Shown here one piece after another: positions 1 through 10,898 of a stretch of 64,000 nucleotides of DNA. Location of the stretch: contig OY783194.1 of NCBI GenBank assembly GCA_963678675.1, positions 32,466,278 to 32,530,277 of the forward strand. Direction: 5' to 3'. This DNA is from Xiphydria camelus. Its lineage: Eukaryota > Arthropoda > Insecta > Hymenoptera > Xiphydriidae. Position 1 is the stretch's first letter. Each line of letters begins with the position of its first letter. Below the pieces are notes generated by a model that ran no database searches, was not told the DNA's origin, and worked only from the letters and a program-made list of their open reading frames with translations. The position numbers and the translations under genes are program-made.

Positions 1-493
1 GACTTCTCAGTCCGAAAAACATCGGTCATCTCAATAGTGGTGAATGTGACAGACGCTCTGACAGATAGCTTGATAATCGTTTGGATTTTTTTCGAATAAT
101 CAAGATAGTGAACGGAAGCTGTGCCATTTTTCTCTGGTTGCTTGCGCATAAAGAGCAGGAAAGGAGACATCAGTATCTCAGAAAAAGTGCCATCAGATAA
201 GTTACTTCCTAATTGACCGTTTTAACCTCATTTTGATCACGTATGAAGGAGAAATATCTTTGTGGTTATCAAAATGAGGCTAGGAAGTAACTTATCTGAT
301 GGCACTTCTTCTGAGATACTGATGTCTCCTTTCCTGCTCTTTATTCACAAGCAACCAGAGAAAAATAGCGCTGCTTCCGTTCACTATCTTGATTATTCGA
401 AAAAAAAATCCAAACGATTATCAAACTATCTGTCAGAGCGTCCGTCACATTCACCACTATTGAGATGACCGATGTTTTTCGGACTGAAACGTC
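1..493. repeat. Foldback element, two ~230-bp inverted arms
   Basis: The first 240 bases return in inverted order at about 262-493 around a loop of some 20 bases. Landmarks that pair are the stretch starting CATCGGTCATCTCAATAGTG near 21 and its complement near 455-475, and TAAGTTACTTCC near 198 with GGAAGTAACTTATC near 284. The right arm lacks about 15 bp of the left. The left end may lie just outside the window. The short open frames inside are only the translated arm. No transposase is present, so this is a non-autonomous foldback element. Confidence 0.85.
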
Positions 494-611
494 TATTTGG
501 TTCGTGTCTGGGCTTTCGAAATTTTAGGGAGCCATCTTGGAACCGATAGCGCCAACCGATATATTATGCAATGTGCTACGCTGGCGTGTATAGATCCATG
601 ATAATGATCCA

Positions 612-899
612 TCAGCTTTTGGTTCATATTTATATAATACTTTTTTGAAGATCACATTTTTATCCATAACAAAATCTTGTATCGATGTAGGCCAAACATT
701 CACAGATAACGAGATAACAGTGATTCGAGTTTCTTATTCATTCATTATCCATGAGCTTCTGGCTCATATTAATACAATACTTTTTTCAAGATCACATTTT
801 TATCCATAACAAAGTCTTGCATCGATGTAGACCGAAAAAGTTCACAGATAATGAGCTAACAGCGATTCGAGTTTCTTTCCCGGCGAGTAAGTTTAACCG
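612..899. repeat. Family A MITE, two partial tandem copies
   Basis: Two successive copies (about 612-737 and 748-899) of the right part of family A: a block containing AATACTTTTTTGAAGATCAC, then ATCGATGTAGGCC, then GATTCGAGTTTCTT. The second copy ends in the family terminus GGCGAGTAAGTTTAACC. Better preserved copies lie at 11985-12186 and 14104-14302. Confidence 0.75.
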
Positions 900-1945
900 C
901 ACGCGAGCGGCGTGCAGGTCGCCCCTTTTATGTCAAAATCGTGAGAGGGTCAATACTTTTGCGCGGCAGCCTCTCTCCTCTCCTCCCCCCTCAAACTCGT
1001 CGCCTCCAGCGCTCGGACCGTCACTCGAAACGCGAACGCGACCCGAAGAGATGAAAGAGAGGTTCTACCACTTCGCGTACCCCTCGGCGGCGCGCCTCTC
1101 CCCGATTGATCGCAGGAAGACGAACAATATTGCCGCTGCAGACTCGAGAGACGAGTGCCGGTGACGTCCATCGCCCGATAGGACTGCGATCGCGGGGGGG
1201 GGGGGGGGGGTATCGCGATCGTAGGAGGCGCGCGAGGAGGTGATTTCTTCTCGGAAGCACCGTCGCCGCGAATCGCGGAGAAAGCCGCCGCGGTCGCGGG
1301 GTGAACGTACCCGCGGCTCGCCAACCGACGCGGTCTTACACCAACGGCCGTGTTTCTACCGTTACGTAAACCGCGCGCCGTGGAATCGACGCGACGCGGT
1401 CGCCGCGAATCAACCGTCGAAGCGACGCGAATCGCACGGGGTGGACGGACGAACCGCGCCCTCACGAGCGACCCGGAGGATACGTCGACGTGTACCGTCG
1501 CCGAGTACGCGCATATCATCCGCCCGCCGCGTACCTACACGCGGAAGGGAAGCGGGAAGTGCGAGTTTGAGAATCGCTGATGGGGAGAAAGAGAAAGTTG
1601 CGACCGACATAATTCGCGTTCGCGTACCGCGACCTGCCGCGCGCGGATCGTGGCTGCGCGTCGTACTACAACGAGCAACGGACACGGCGGTGTCCGTATG
1701 CGCGTATAGGTGGGTACGTGTCGCGCGTCTGCCATTAGCCGTCGGCGAGGGGATTGCGACGAGCGAGAAACTCACGGGAAATCGCGCAACTAACGTCGCG
1801 GCTGATCGCTTCGTTCGCGTAGCGGCGCGGAGGGCTGCGCGACCTTATCAGGCCTTAATCGAGGTGTTACGGCTTCGGAATCGCCATTGTGGGAGAGGGA
1901 ACGCGGGGCGGTTGTTTTGGAAAAATTCAGAGATCGGGATACGCT
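900..1945. other. GC-rich unique DNA, no supported gene
   Basis: CpG-dense sequence with a run of about 17 G near 1195-1211. Open frames up to 236 codons exist on both strands, but they overlap each other, are rich in Arg, Ser and Pro, and resemble no family I know. They are what this base composition produces by chance. Confidence 0.5.
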
Positions 1946-1953
1946 TGTAAATG

Positions 1954-2175
1954 GGATAAAAGTGAGATGGACGCCTCGGTCGAAGGGTGAGTTTAAAATC
2001 GATTATCTTTAAATGGACTGCAGATATCGGAAAAAAGTTTTGATAAAAAATGTTTGTCTATATTTTTACAATAAAAAAGGTATTCTGCATTTTTCGTACA
2101 TCTCCGCTGCGTTTCGAAATAATTGGAGTTGAAGTTAAACGGAAACTGGGACGTCTGTCCTGTTATACTTTTATC
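1954..2175. repeat. Family CC dispersed repeat, copy 1
   Basis: About 220 bp beginning GATAAAAGTGAGATGGACGC and ending GTTATACTTTTATC, so the ends form a short inverted repeat. It is clearly the reverse-oriented relative of 21805-22022, sharing for example AAAATCGATTATCTT, GCAGATATCG and the block near ATTTTTCGTA. Two copies 20 kb apart in opposite orientation make it a dispersed element rather than unique DNA. Confidence 0.75.
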
Positions 2176-2245
2176 ATGTATTCGATACGAGGGAAAATTT
2201 GACGAGTATTGATAATAAGATATAAGTGAAATCAATGGGTGCCTA

Positions 2246-2525
2246 CACTGAGAGAAATAATTGTTTGTGTTAAAAAAATATTTGTACTAAGAAAATATGA
2301 TCTTATGAATTTTTAAAAACACCAATTCTCCTGGTTGAAGAACATATATTCTTGACTCAAGAATACCTTCGTTGTTACAAGAGATTCTTCCCGGGCGAAA
2401 AAACAAATAATTATCCGAGCCTATAAATATTTTCTCGCGCGAAAACAAAAACCATGGCTTGATCCCTGAACTCTATAATGTAGAAGAACAAATTCTATTA
2501 GTACCAGCAAATATTTCTCCCCGTG
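2246..2525. mobile_element. Family AA MITE (CACTGAGAGAAATAATTG end)
   Basis: Starts TA-CACTGAGAGAAATAATTG and ends CTCCCCGTG-TA, giving the TA flank and CAC-GAG type end shared by many elements here. The interior matches 37623-38152 (TATGATCTTA, AATACCTTCGTTGT, CGAGCCT, AAATATTTTCT). About 280 bp and non-coding. This intact copy shows the length of the host element that is broken up at 13915-15735. Confidence 0.8.
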
Positions 2526-2915
2526 TATACGAAGCGAAATGGGAATCTTTCATCACGCTTCACCGCGATGAACGCGCCGTAGAATGATCGGTACCTACAT
2601 ATCGATCTACGGGTGTATCGCGCCGGCGTATATCCGCCTATACGGTCGAGCGAAAGTTTCTTACGTCAGGCGTGCGTTCGAACGCACGCGCGCTATACGT
2701 CTGTAAGGGAAAGTCGTAAATATCCCGGTCCTATTTTTCTCGAATTAATACGAGTTCCGAAAGAAAAGTCGCGGAAACTTTGATAGCGCGATCGTACGTA
2801 ACCCGTGCGTGCGACTCACACGCACGGGACTGTTACATATGTATACGAAAAAAGTTCCATACCTGACGCGAGTTTAGGTAAACGGAATATGTAAATAGAT
2901 ACGTTTCGATCCGCA
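2526..2915. other. Unique intergenic stretch
   Basis: Mixed-composition sequence rich in CpG. I see no open frame of interest, no RNA gene and no repeat match. Confidence 0.4.
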
Positions 2916-3191
2916 CACAGAGAAATAGAATCAGTTGAATCTACTGAGAATTAATTGGATCTACTAAATATTAATTTTGCAGGGTCGCGAGTAATTATTA
3001 TTTATTTACATCAATTTGATATTTTTTTTCATATAGACATTTCTTCCCCGCAATCATACACTATTCCACGTGACCGCAAGAAAGAGCTATCCAATTGACG
3101 CGTTAAAAGACTTCGTTGACGGTACAAATAAACAATTACTCACGACCCCGCAACTAATTATCCGCAGATTCAACCAATTCTTTTCTCCGTG
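2916..3191. mobile_element. Family B MITE, copy 1
   Basis: A palindromic element of about 276 bp. It starts CACAGAGAAATAGAATCAG, continues with GTTGAATCTACTGAGAATTA and GGGTCGCGAGTAATTATT, and ends with the complements of these (CAATTACTCACGACCCCGC, then CAACCAATTC, then CTCCGTG). Seven copies are in the window. The central part pairs a stretch like TTCCTTGCAATCA with its complement. Confidence 0.85.
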
Positions 3192-3838
3192 GACGAATTA
3201 TTCGTGTCCGAGAATGTCGTCGACACCCAAAAATCGCAAGATCATTTCCGTCCGGAAAGAATACAAGACACCGCGCGGACGCGTCTCGACGCCCGTCACC
3301 CGAAAACTCTCCGTCGCCCATCGGCGCGCGCTCGCGCGGCGCTCCTATTGATAGCAAACGTGGAATGTATATGGGAGGACGCGCGAAAGAGGGAGAGACG
3401 AGCGCTCCTCTATATAGCTTCCGCTCGAACCGCCGATTCTCGTAGCGCGTCGCGCGATGCGTGTTGTAATGTCCCAGAAGCGCGGGTAGCCGGGCGAAGG
3501 GTCAAAAGCACCGAGTAGCACCACGGTTTCTAGGCCATGCGCTGCTATCTATAAACTCCTGCTCGGCCGAGCTCTCCGCAGCCTTCCCCGTGTATACGTG
3601 TGCACGTGTGTAACGCGCACGCATACGTATACGTGCCCGTGGGGTATATCTATAGGTAACCGTTCGCGCGCGGTCGGGGTCGGTGTAGGCGCGGTAATAT
3701 TTCACATTCTATCTGGATATAGAATACGGATCGTGTGTTCGCCCGCGCCCCGGTACGTAGTTTCTTCCCGCGACGAAATGTGTAACGGGCCGGCGGCCGC
3801 TCGAGCTCGTTGCGCGAAACTGCAGCCGCGCGCGTTAT
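3192..3838. other. GC-rich unique DNA, no supported gene
   Basis: CpG-rich sequence with short overlapping frames on both strands and none that I recognise. It lies between two transposon copies. Confidence 0.4.
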
Positions 3839-3840
3839 AG

Positions 3841-4412
3841 TCCGTCAGGTAGTGACAGATTCCGGTGCCCCATTTTCGCATACAAGCCTCGAAGAGGGTT
3901 GAAGAGTACTTCGATTTTGAGTAGAATGTAGGGAAATTTACGAATGGTCCCCGGGGATAACATATGGAAAATGAGATTTTTCTTAACAAAAAAATAAAAG
4001 GCGTCTCTTGCCCATTTTTTCACGCAAGCCTTGTTCACTAAATGATTAATTAATGAAACCTGGCTTCGGAAAACCAAAGGCTTGAGTGTCGCAGGTGGCT
4101 GAAGGGTTGAAATAAGGGCGTAATCTTGTAAGGAAAAATCGAGATTTTTTGACCGATTTTCCCACACAAGCCTTCGATTTCCGAAGCCAGGTTTTATTAA
4201 TTAATCATTTAGTGAACAAGGCTTGCGTGAAAAAATTGGCAAGAGATATCTTTTATTTTTTTGTTAAGAAAAATCGAATTTTCCATATGTTATCCCCAGG
4301 GACCATTCGTAAATTTCACTTCATTCTACTCAAAATCGAAGTACTTTTCAACCCTCATCGAGGCTTGTATGCGAAAATGGGGCACCAGAATCTGTCACTA
4401 TCTGACGGTCTA
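3841..4412. repeat. Foldback element with ~235-bp arms
   Basis: The left arm (3841 to about 4075) is repeated inverted in the right arm (about 4177-4412). The ends are CCGTCAGGTAGTGACAGATT and its near complement AATCTGTCACTATCTGACGG. Also paired are CCCCATTTTCGCATACAAGC and the segment CCTGGCTTCGG / CCGAAGCCAGG. The middle 100 bp is unique. Open frames running through the arms on both strands are shadows of the inverted repeat. Confidence 0.88.
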
Positions 4413-4556
4413 TGATACCTACGCGGTTGTCGTTGAGCTCGACGATGGATCGCGTCTAAGAGCGCGGGAGGGGGAATGATTGGGGAGGGGTACGCGAGAG
4501 AGAAAGTCCTATATTTGATGTACATGTATCTGTAAACTTCTATATGTATGTACCAT

Positions 4557-4715
4557 ATGAGGCTAGAATTACTCGTCGGGAAAGAAAGTCGAATCACTGT
4601 TATCTCATTATTTGTGAACTTTTGGCCTACATCGATATAAGGCTTTGTCATAGATAAGTATTTGATAGTATCATACAAATATGAGCCAAAAGCCCATGGA
4701 TAACGATATAATCTC
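4557..4715. mobile_element. Family A MITE, partial copy
   Basis: Begins TGAGGCTAGAATTACTCGTC and continues GGGAAAGAAAGTCGAATCAC, CTTTTGGCCTACATCGATAT and ATACAAATATGAGCC, all matching the left half of the copies at 11985 and 30578. The right terminus is lost. Confidence 0.75.
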
Positions 4716-5095
4716 ATTGTTTATGAAATAATATATAAAAACAAAAAATACAGATACGTGTAAGTGTAATCCCCGCTTTATGCAGTCCAAAATGTTGCTC
4801 CCTCTTCTGACTTTCTTCGCTTTTTCCCTTGTATAACTATACCCACCACACGCGCGAATAGGTACCGATGAATGAGACGAAAAAGACCCCGCGGTGAAAT
4901 CCCCTCTCACCACCGCGACACCTGATATAGTAAACTCGGAAATTTTCCTCGGGGAACGACTCCCCCCTGAGCTTTCCTTCCGTGGAGCGCCGCGGTTACG
5001 TTGCGATGTACGTAAATGACGGTAATCCATCCCGGGCACCTACGATTATTACGAAATCGTCGCGGAGCGACTGTATCGCAACGAGAAAGAGAGAA
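4716..5095. other. Unique intergenic stretch
   Basis: No repeat match and no credible gene. A minus-strand frame of 122 codons over 4671-5039 resembles no known protein. Confidence 0.35.
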
Positions 5096-5425
5096 GAAGA
5101 AGAAGAAGATGCATTTATTATGGCACTAGGGCGGGCCCTCTAAGTGCCTGTGTAGCAAGATGCAATGACATAACATAAATAAGTGAAAAAACACAGGAGC
5201 AAAATTAAAGTAACGTAACCTAAAAATTACAAGAGTGCAGTAATGTAAATAAGGATAATGGAAAGGCGGCGGCGATAGAAGCGACCGGAAAAGAAATATA
5301 AACAAACGAAAAATAACGAAAGGAAAATAAAAAGTAAAAATAATACGCATAAATGAAGCAACGAAAAAGAAATTAATCTGACTTAAAAGTAACGGGAGGT
5401 AACGGAAAAGATATCAATCTAACTA
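5095..5425 (-). repeat. Probable non-LTR retroelement 3' end (minus strand)
   Basis: Read on the minus strand this is a non-coding, T-rich 3' region that ends CCATAATAAATGCATC followed by a CTT trinucleotide tail (plus-strand GAAGAAGAAGAAGAAG at about 5096-5111). An AATAAA-like signal followed directly by a simple-repeat tail is the usual form of a 5'-truncated non-LTR retrotransposon. The window near 40.1-40.8 kb holds similar ends. No reverse transcriptase remains. Confidence 0.4.
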
Positions 5426-5426
5426 A

Positions 5427-5461
5427 AGAGAGAGAGAGAGAGAGAGAAAGAAAAAGAGAGT
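5427..5461. repeat. GA microsatellite
   Basis: A run of AG dinucleotides with a few A interruptions. Confidence 0.8.
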
Positions 5462-5815
5462 GTGACCGAACCGGAATAAATACGTATACCTGTTGCCGCC
5501 TTATCTAATTTCTCGTAAAAAGCGCCCCGCGTTTGCGCGACCTTTGCGCTCCGTGACGCGAGGAGCGACCCTTCGCGGCGACCGTAAAAATCGAGTCCTC
5601 GGTTTCTCCGTTGCTCGCGCGTTCGTTCGCTCTCGTGCCACCTTCGCGCGCCGTGGTATCGTCGCGAATTAAAACCCGCGACTTTCACTCGGGTATACCG
5701 CGCGTGTGCGCGGAGCCCCGAGACACTTCCTGGACACGCGGCCGAGCGAGACGCGAGAATTTCTCCGACGGTTCTCGCTCGCGGAGGTATGCAGGATACA
5801 GGATAAGTATACGCG

Positions 5816-6068
5816 CACAGAGAAAAAGAAGTAGCTGGATCTACCGAAAATTACTTGCGGGGTCGCGAGTAATCATCAATTTATATCAATGAAAGTATTT
5901 GATGCATCAATTTGATATCTCTTCCTTACAATTATGCGGAATAGTACGCGATTGCAAGGAAGGAATACCTAATTAATATGAACGAAAACTGCATTGATGT
6001 GAATAAATATTTACTCGCGACTGTGTGAGTAATTTATAGTAGATCCAACTAATTCTTTTTCTCTAGAT
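5816..6068. mobile_element. Family B MITE, copy 2
   Basis: Begins CACAGAGAAAAAGAAGTAGC and ends CCAACTAATTCTTTTTCTCT. It has the family's central hairpin (TTCCTTACAATTATG against GATTGCAAGGAAGG) and the pair GGGTCGCGAGTAAT / ACTCGCGACTG. Uninterrupted, so it is a good reference for the empty insertion sites in the copies at 35.1 and 42.6 kb. Confidence 0.85.
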
Positions 6069-6085
6069 ACCTACGCGGGCAAAGT

Positions 6086-6166
6086 GACGGCGCAAGTCAT
6101 GGTTGATATTTCTCGGTTGAAGAAATATAATATTTTGTGTACACTAACAATTATTTCTCTCAATTT
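6086..6166. repeat. Family AA remnant
   Basis: A fragment with TCATGGTTGATATTTCTCGG and the terminus ACAATTATTTCTCTCAATT, matching the right end of family AA. It abuts the end of the family B copy. Confidence 0.5.
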
Positions 6167-7930
6167 ACACGCACGGACAATCAAGTCTACCTCGGATATT
6201 CGACATCTGTAGCCAGAAGTAACCGTGACAATATTGAATCCCTCGAAACTCGAATCGTTACCATCTCCTCATACCCATACCTCGCACGTATCGTAGATCA
6301 AACGCGACGCGATACTCTTTCGCGCGCTCCTCGCTCTATAAAAAAAAAAGGTTCCGCGCCCTGTCGCGGTTCGAGTGACCGCTCGACCCCCCTACGCGCG
6401 CAACTGTACGTACACGTACGTCCGTTCCGAACTCGGAACGACTCCGCGCGCACCTATTCGCGAAAGGGTCGTGTGGTAGGATAGCGTCGACGTCGCCGGT
6501 ACGAGTTGGCTGGTATAGGCGAGAGAGAAGGGGCCTCGATGCTCGCGAAAGGAGACTCGAGTTTGAAACGCATAGGTCATTTCCTCGTGCATAACCCAAT
6601 TAAGCGATTATTCAACGCTCCCCTCCCCCGACTCCTTCTCTCGCTCTTTCTCCCTCTCCCGTTCGGCTTCCCGTACCAACGCTTTCGCGGAGACGCGCGG
6701 ACCGGGGCGGAGGCAGGAAGGTCCCGATTGGCGGGTGGCGCGCAACGAAAGAGGGGATCGGCAACGGAGGTGGCTCTAGTGGGGCTGCCGGTCGGTACGG
6801 CCAGTGCGTACTGGCAGGGGACAGGGTTATCCGCGGTCGTTGTATCCAAAAACTTTGGCAATAAACTTACACTCTCGCGCGAGCAAATGTAACCGGCCGG
6901 ATAGTTTCACTATAGTTGCGTAACTAATAGACCGCCAGGCCGACCGATCGTTTTGTGCAACTAGACGAGTTGCGCCGGCGCGGAGCTCTCTGCGCGTACG
7001 ATCCGGTGTGTGTCCCGATGCACGGAGAAAATTGGACGGTAACGATTGCTGGTGACGGCTTCGACAATATCGAGTTAAATAATCTGTAGAATAGTACCTA
7101 GTCATCGCTATATTCGAACGATGATCAATACTACGCTGCACATTATTCGGCACTTTATCGTCGAAGCTGTCACCAATTTACTATTCCGTCTTGGTAATCG
7201 TCACGATTTCGTCAATGTCTCCGCGTATAGGAGCACCAGTCCGCAGCTCCGCGTGCGACGTACGAAAATTCGACGTTTACCCGCTGGCGATATTGAGGCG
7301 CTTCGCGGAACTGCTGCACGGTTCGACAAAAGTCGGACGCGCTCGAGGAGGGGCTACGAGTTCGACTGTACGCGCCTACTATGTATACGTGCTTCTATTA
7401 TAACACGTGTCCGGATCGTCCTCACGCGTACTTAGAACTCGGTTACGTAACCTGTCGAGAGCTGACTTTGCTCGCGAAGAATAGAAAAAGGATCACACGA
7501 ATTATTACCGACGAATACCCGAGTTTCGCAAAAGATATCGAGCGTGCCGCAAAACTAGACGATTAGATATTCCACGCGGAACGACTGATACGCGCGCGCG
7601 AGGGAGATACAGAGTTACGCGCGAAGGTTCGAAAAGTTCATGATACAAAGTCACGTTACGAAAATCCGACGCGCGCGCGTGTGTTGGTCGCGCGGGACGA
7701 TTCCACGGCGAGTACACGACGTCGGGAGCGAGAGTGAGAGTGACGGAGAGTTCGGGCGCGTGAGCGTATTATCTATATATATATATATATATATATATAT
7801 CGAATCTATATAGATATACCACCGCGTCGCTGTCCTATATAGGCGTATAGATTAGAAATCGAACGCTCGGCCGTGTCGGATGATCGCATCGTCGCGTCGA
7901 AGCGAGCGCGAGAGCGAAGCCCGTGCGCTT
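6167..7930. other. GC-rich unique DNA, no supported gene
   Basis: Long CpG-rich stretch with an AT dinucleotide run at about 7769-7800. Short open frames on both strands have no recognisable domain. I see no promoter or RNA gene I could defend. Confidence 0.4.
7769..7800. repeat. TA microsatellite
   Basis: About 16 alternating TA units, extended by imperfect TATA sequence to about 7820. Confidence 0.9.
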
Positions 7931-8162
7931 TGGTAATAGTTAATAAATATAACTTCAAATACGGCGAAATAAATATCTCGTTAAGATAAGAAAGTGTGTG
8001 TTAATTATTCAAAGGTTTATTTCCTTCAAACAGTTGTCTCGAAGGATCTAATTGTTCCAAATAAATATCGTAATAGTTAATGAATATTGACTTCGTTGAA
8101 TAAAAAATGTCTATTTCGCCATATTAATATTTATTAGCTACGAATAAACTGTTTTCTCAGTG
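7930..8162. mobile_element. Family G MITE, copy 1
   Basis: Contains AATAGTTAATAAATATAACT, TGTCTCGAAGGATCTAATTG, CAAATAAATATCGTAATAG and ends AAACTGTTTTCTCAGTG. These blocks recur at 10730, 17669 and 51104. The left TIR is missing or worn away. Confidence 0.75.
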
Positions 8163-8296
8163 CAGCGATTTTTGCAGCGTCGCTCGGCTTTTCTTCGCTC
8201 CCCTATTCTCCGTCTGTTCACTTTCATCCGTTACTCCTTCGCGACGGCTCTGCGCGTACGGCAGTACAAAGCGTCGTACGATTATAGAGAGTGTAA

Positions 8297-8900
8297 ATTT
8301 AACAAGGGCCACGTTTATTTATTTCCGTTATTTTTTATTTTATGAAAAGATCTTTAAAATGAAAGTTATTCGGTGTCGAGAGGAACGTATAATGCATATG
8401 AGTGGTTTTTGATAATACGCATTATTTACGAAATATGACAGTCACTTTCATTTCTTTAAATGTAACTCGATTTTTTCATAATTATAAAAGTTCTAGGGCT
8501 TATCGAAATCGATCGTTTGTGAGATATTGCCGCTCAAAGTACAAGAGAGTAAGAGTAAGAAAGAGTAAAAAAAAAGCCCGGGGAACTTACTCTCATACTT
8601 TGAGCTGCGATATCTCACAAATGGTGCAACGAATTGGTCTTTCATCCTGTATCTTCTTTGTTCATCTCGACGAGCTCTACAACTTTAGTAAGAACGAAAA
8701 TGTCGAGTTCCATTGAACAAAATTAAGGTAACCTTCATATCGCTTAGATAACGCGTGTTATCAAGTACCACTTAACATGTATCATATGTCCCCCTCGACA
8801 CCAAAATTTGGTAATAATAAACTTTCGTTCGAAAGTTTTTTTCGTAAAATGATAAATAACGGAAATAAACGTGTGTAGCCCTTGGTAGATCAACACCCTG
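8297..8900. repeat. Long palindromic element ending CACCCTGTA
   Basis: Nearly the whole 600 bp is an imperfect palindrome. Left blocks AAGGGCCACGTTTATTTATT, CGGTGTCGAGAGGAAC and TTTTTGATAATACGCATTAT pair with right blocks from 8880 back to 8740. An inner, better hairpin pairs GTGAGATATTGCCGCTCAAA (8520) with its near complement at 8600-8620. The right end CAACACCCTG-TA is the complement of the CAGGGTG terminus of the foldback at 19351. The matching left end is missing about 20 bp. Confidence 0.7.
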
Positions 8901-9228
8901 TATAGTTCGCCGTGCAGTTACGTATACGCCTATATGTACACGTAGATGCATACGCGTTTGCGCCTCTACACTCGGCCGCGTAACTACGTGCTCCGAGGAA
9001 CGAGCGATTCACCTCGTGTGGCCTAAATAAACAACCGAGAATACATCGACCCGCGCGAGCTGGCTGGCTCTCTTAGAACTTGCACCTATAACACCGTTTA
9101 CGAAAGCTAGGCTAGGGCTAGACCCCGGTCGAGGCCCCGCGGACTGCACGCGATCCTCGCGCCGCGCCGCGGTCGAGAAGTTTCGCGAAAGATTCTTGCG
9201 CGCGCGCGCGACCGGTACGTGTAGGGTG
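8901..9228. other. GC-rich unique DNA
   Basis: CpG-rich and non-repetitive, with no supported gene. Confidence 0.35.
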
Positions 9229-9322
9229 AAACGGGGTGAGTTGGCGCGGGAAGTTGGCCCCTCGTTTACACGGAAAGTAATGGAAACAAGGGGCCAACTT
9301 CCTACGCCAACTCACCCCGTTT
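9229..9322. repeat. 94-bp near-perfect hairpin (family N)
   Basis: Arms 9229-9268 and 9283-9322 pair almost completely: AAACGGGGTGAGTTGGCG at one end, CGCCAACTCACCCCGTTT at the other, and AGTTGGCCCCT / AGGGGCCAACT inside, with a loop of about 14 bases. The size and pairing resemble a microRNA precursor, but an ultra-short MITE is at least as likely. Confidence 0.8.
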
Positions 9323-9330
9323 AACTCAAT

Positions 9331-9574
9331 AGACCGAGAAAACAAAATTTATTACATAGAACGAACTAAACGTTTATTACTGAATACATGTTTTATCAAC
9401 GCGAGTAATACTTATTTATTCCAACAAAATCACTTTTCTCGATAGACCATATCAACTTGAGCCAATGAAATATTCTATTGGGACAAATAAATATTTCTCG
9501 AGCCAATGAAATATTTAGTTATCAATGTACAAATAAACTTTTAATAGATTCTACGAAATTGTCTTCTCACTGTG
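9331..9574. mobile_element. Family I MITE, copy 1
   Basis: Runs from GACCGAGAAAACAAAATTT to CGAAATTGTCTTCTCACTGTG. The block GGGACAAATAAATATTTCTC and the stretch AATATTTAGTTATCAATGTA match 38607-38848. Confidence 0.7.
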
Positions 9575-9598
9575 CTCGTATAGATACGTATCCGCGTA

Positions 9599-9797
9599 CA
9601 CTGAGAAAGATAATCGGGTTAAAATCACAAAACCTATTCAGTTTGACGTACCTATTTGGTTATTCTAACCAAAATGCCGGTCAGTCGAATGAAGTATGTA
9701 GTTATTCTAACCAAAAATTGGCCACTTCAGTCAAACAAACGGAGCGACCATATTCCACTAAACGCTATCTCTAGAATTTTGGTTTGATGTTTGGTGT
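9599..9797. mobile_element. Family F MITE, copy 1
   Basis: Starts TA-CACTGAGAAAGATAATCGGG and is marked by repeated TTCTAACCAAAA and GGTCAGTC motifs. Similar copies lie at 12192, 33866 and 47210. The right terminus is not preserved. Confidence 0.75.
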
Positions 9798-10487
9798 AGC
9801 CTTCCACGACTTCGCCTCCGAAGAATAATCGGATCGATAGCGCGACCCGCTTATTTTTCAAAGACAAAGTCGTGGGAGAGAACTCCTATAGGAGTGCAGC
9901 CGTGGGGGCCGTATGCGCGTTTCCACCGAACTGCGCGCGGTTACGTAATGAAGCAGCAGGCCGCTCGTCGCCTCGACGATCGCGCGCGCGGTAGCGTTTC
10001 GCTATCTCCGCGTTTTTTCACCTCGATTCGAGGTATCGCCGAGTTTTTGCCGTTCCACTTCGCGTTATCGGAAGAACAAGCCAGTGTCGGTGTTATATAT
10101 GCGCGCGCGGGATGAGATGGTCGACCGGTCATCGCGCACTCGCACGGTCTGTCCCGAACGCCCCCTCCCTTACCCCGATATGCATTCGGAATATTACGAA
10201 AGGTTTTATCGCTTGCGCGCGCGCGCGCGCGAAACGGCCGCGAAGCTGAACGAGAATTCCCAAGGTTTCCGCGCGAACTTGCGCGCCGTACTTTTTGGTT
10301 TCGAGAAACGAGGAAGGAACCTCGACGAGATCGCGGGTACTTCGTGCTCGGTTGACGAGATTGATTTCGAAAGTGAAACATACCTGATACGTATAACGAG
10401 AGGAGACAGTTTATTAATAGTTGATAAACGTAATTTTAAATAACAATTATTTCGTTAGGCTAAGAAAATAGGTACAATATATATCGT
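9798..10487. other. GC-rich unique DNA, no supported gene
   Basis: Holds GC alternations near 10210-10230 and an open frame of 146 codons on the minus strand with no recognisable domain. Nothing I can support. Confidence 0.35.
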
Positions 10488-10725
10488 ACATCCAGTTCAA
10501 TACCGTCATAACTGCAAAATTTTAATTATTGATTTTATGGCGATTACTGCAGTGCCAACATATTGGATTTTGAAAAGAAATACAGCCACAAGTGATTAAG
10601 TTTTAAAATATGCCGTATTTGCATATATGACCCTGTGAAATCCGACCTAGCATTGTTTTATTTTCTTCTTACTCAAAATTGTATAATTTACACTTGCGGC
10701 GGTATTGAACGATATTGGATGTGTA
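10488..10725. repeat. Family BB inverted-repeat element
   Basis: Ends pair as TACATCCAGTTCAATACCG (10488-10506) and CGGTATTGAACGATATTGGATG (about 10700-10722). The 200-bp interior is AT-rich and non-coding. Only one copy is seen here. Confidence 0.5.
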
Positions 10726-10729
10726 CGTT

Positions 10730-10898
10730 ATGTCAATTATTAAAATTTATATTTCATTCAAATTGTTGTCTCGAAGGATCGAGTCATGTCAAATAAATAT
10801 CGTAACAGTTGACGAATATTTCCTTGGTCCGATAGAATATTTATTTCGCCATATTCAAACAAACATTTATTAACTACAAATAAACTGTCTTCTCGGTG
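10730..10898. mobile_element. Family G MITE, partial copy 2
   Basis: Carries CATTCAAATTGTTGTCTCGA, AATAAATATCGTAACAGTTG and the terminus AAACTGTCTTCTCGGTG-TA. The left third is missing. Confidence 0.75.

Noticed and set aside
3702..4479. Several similar small proteins on both strands
   Set aside because: They are the two arms of the foldback read in opposite directions, not a gene family.
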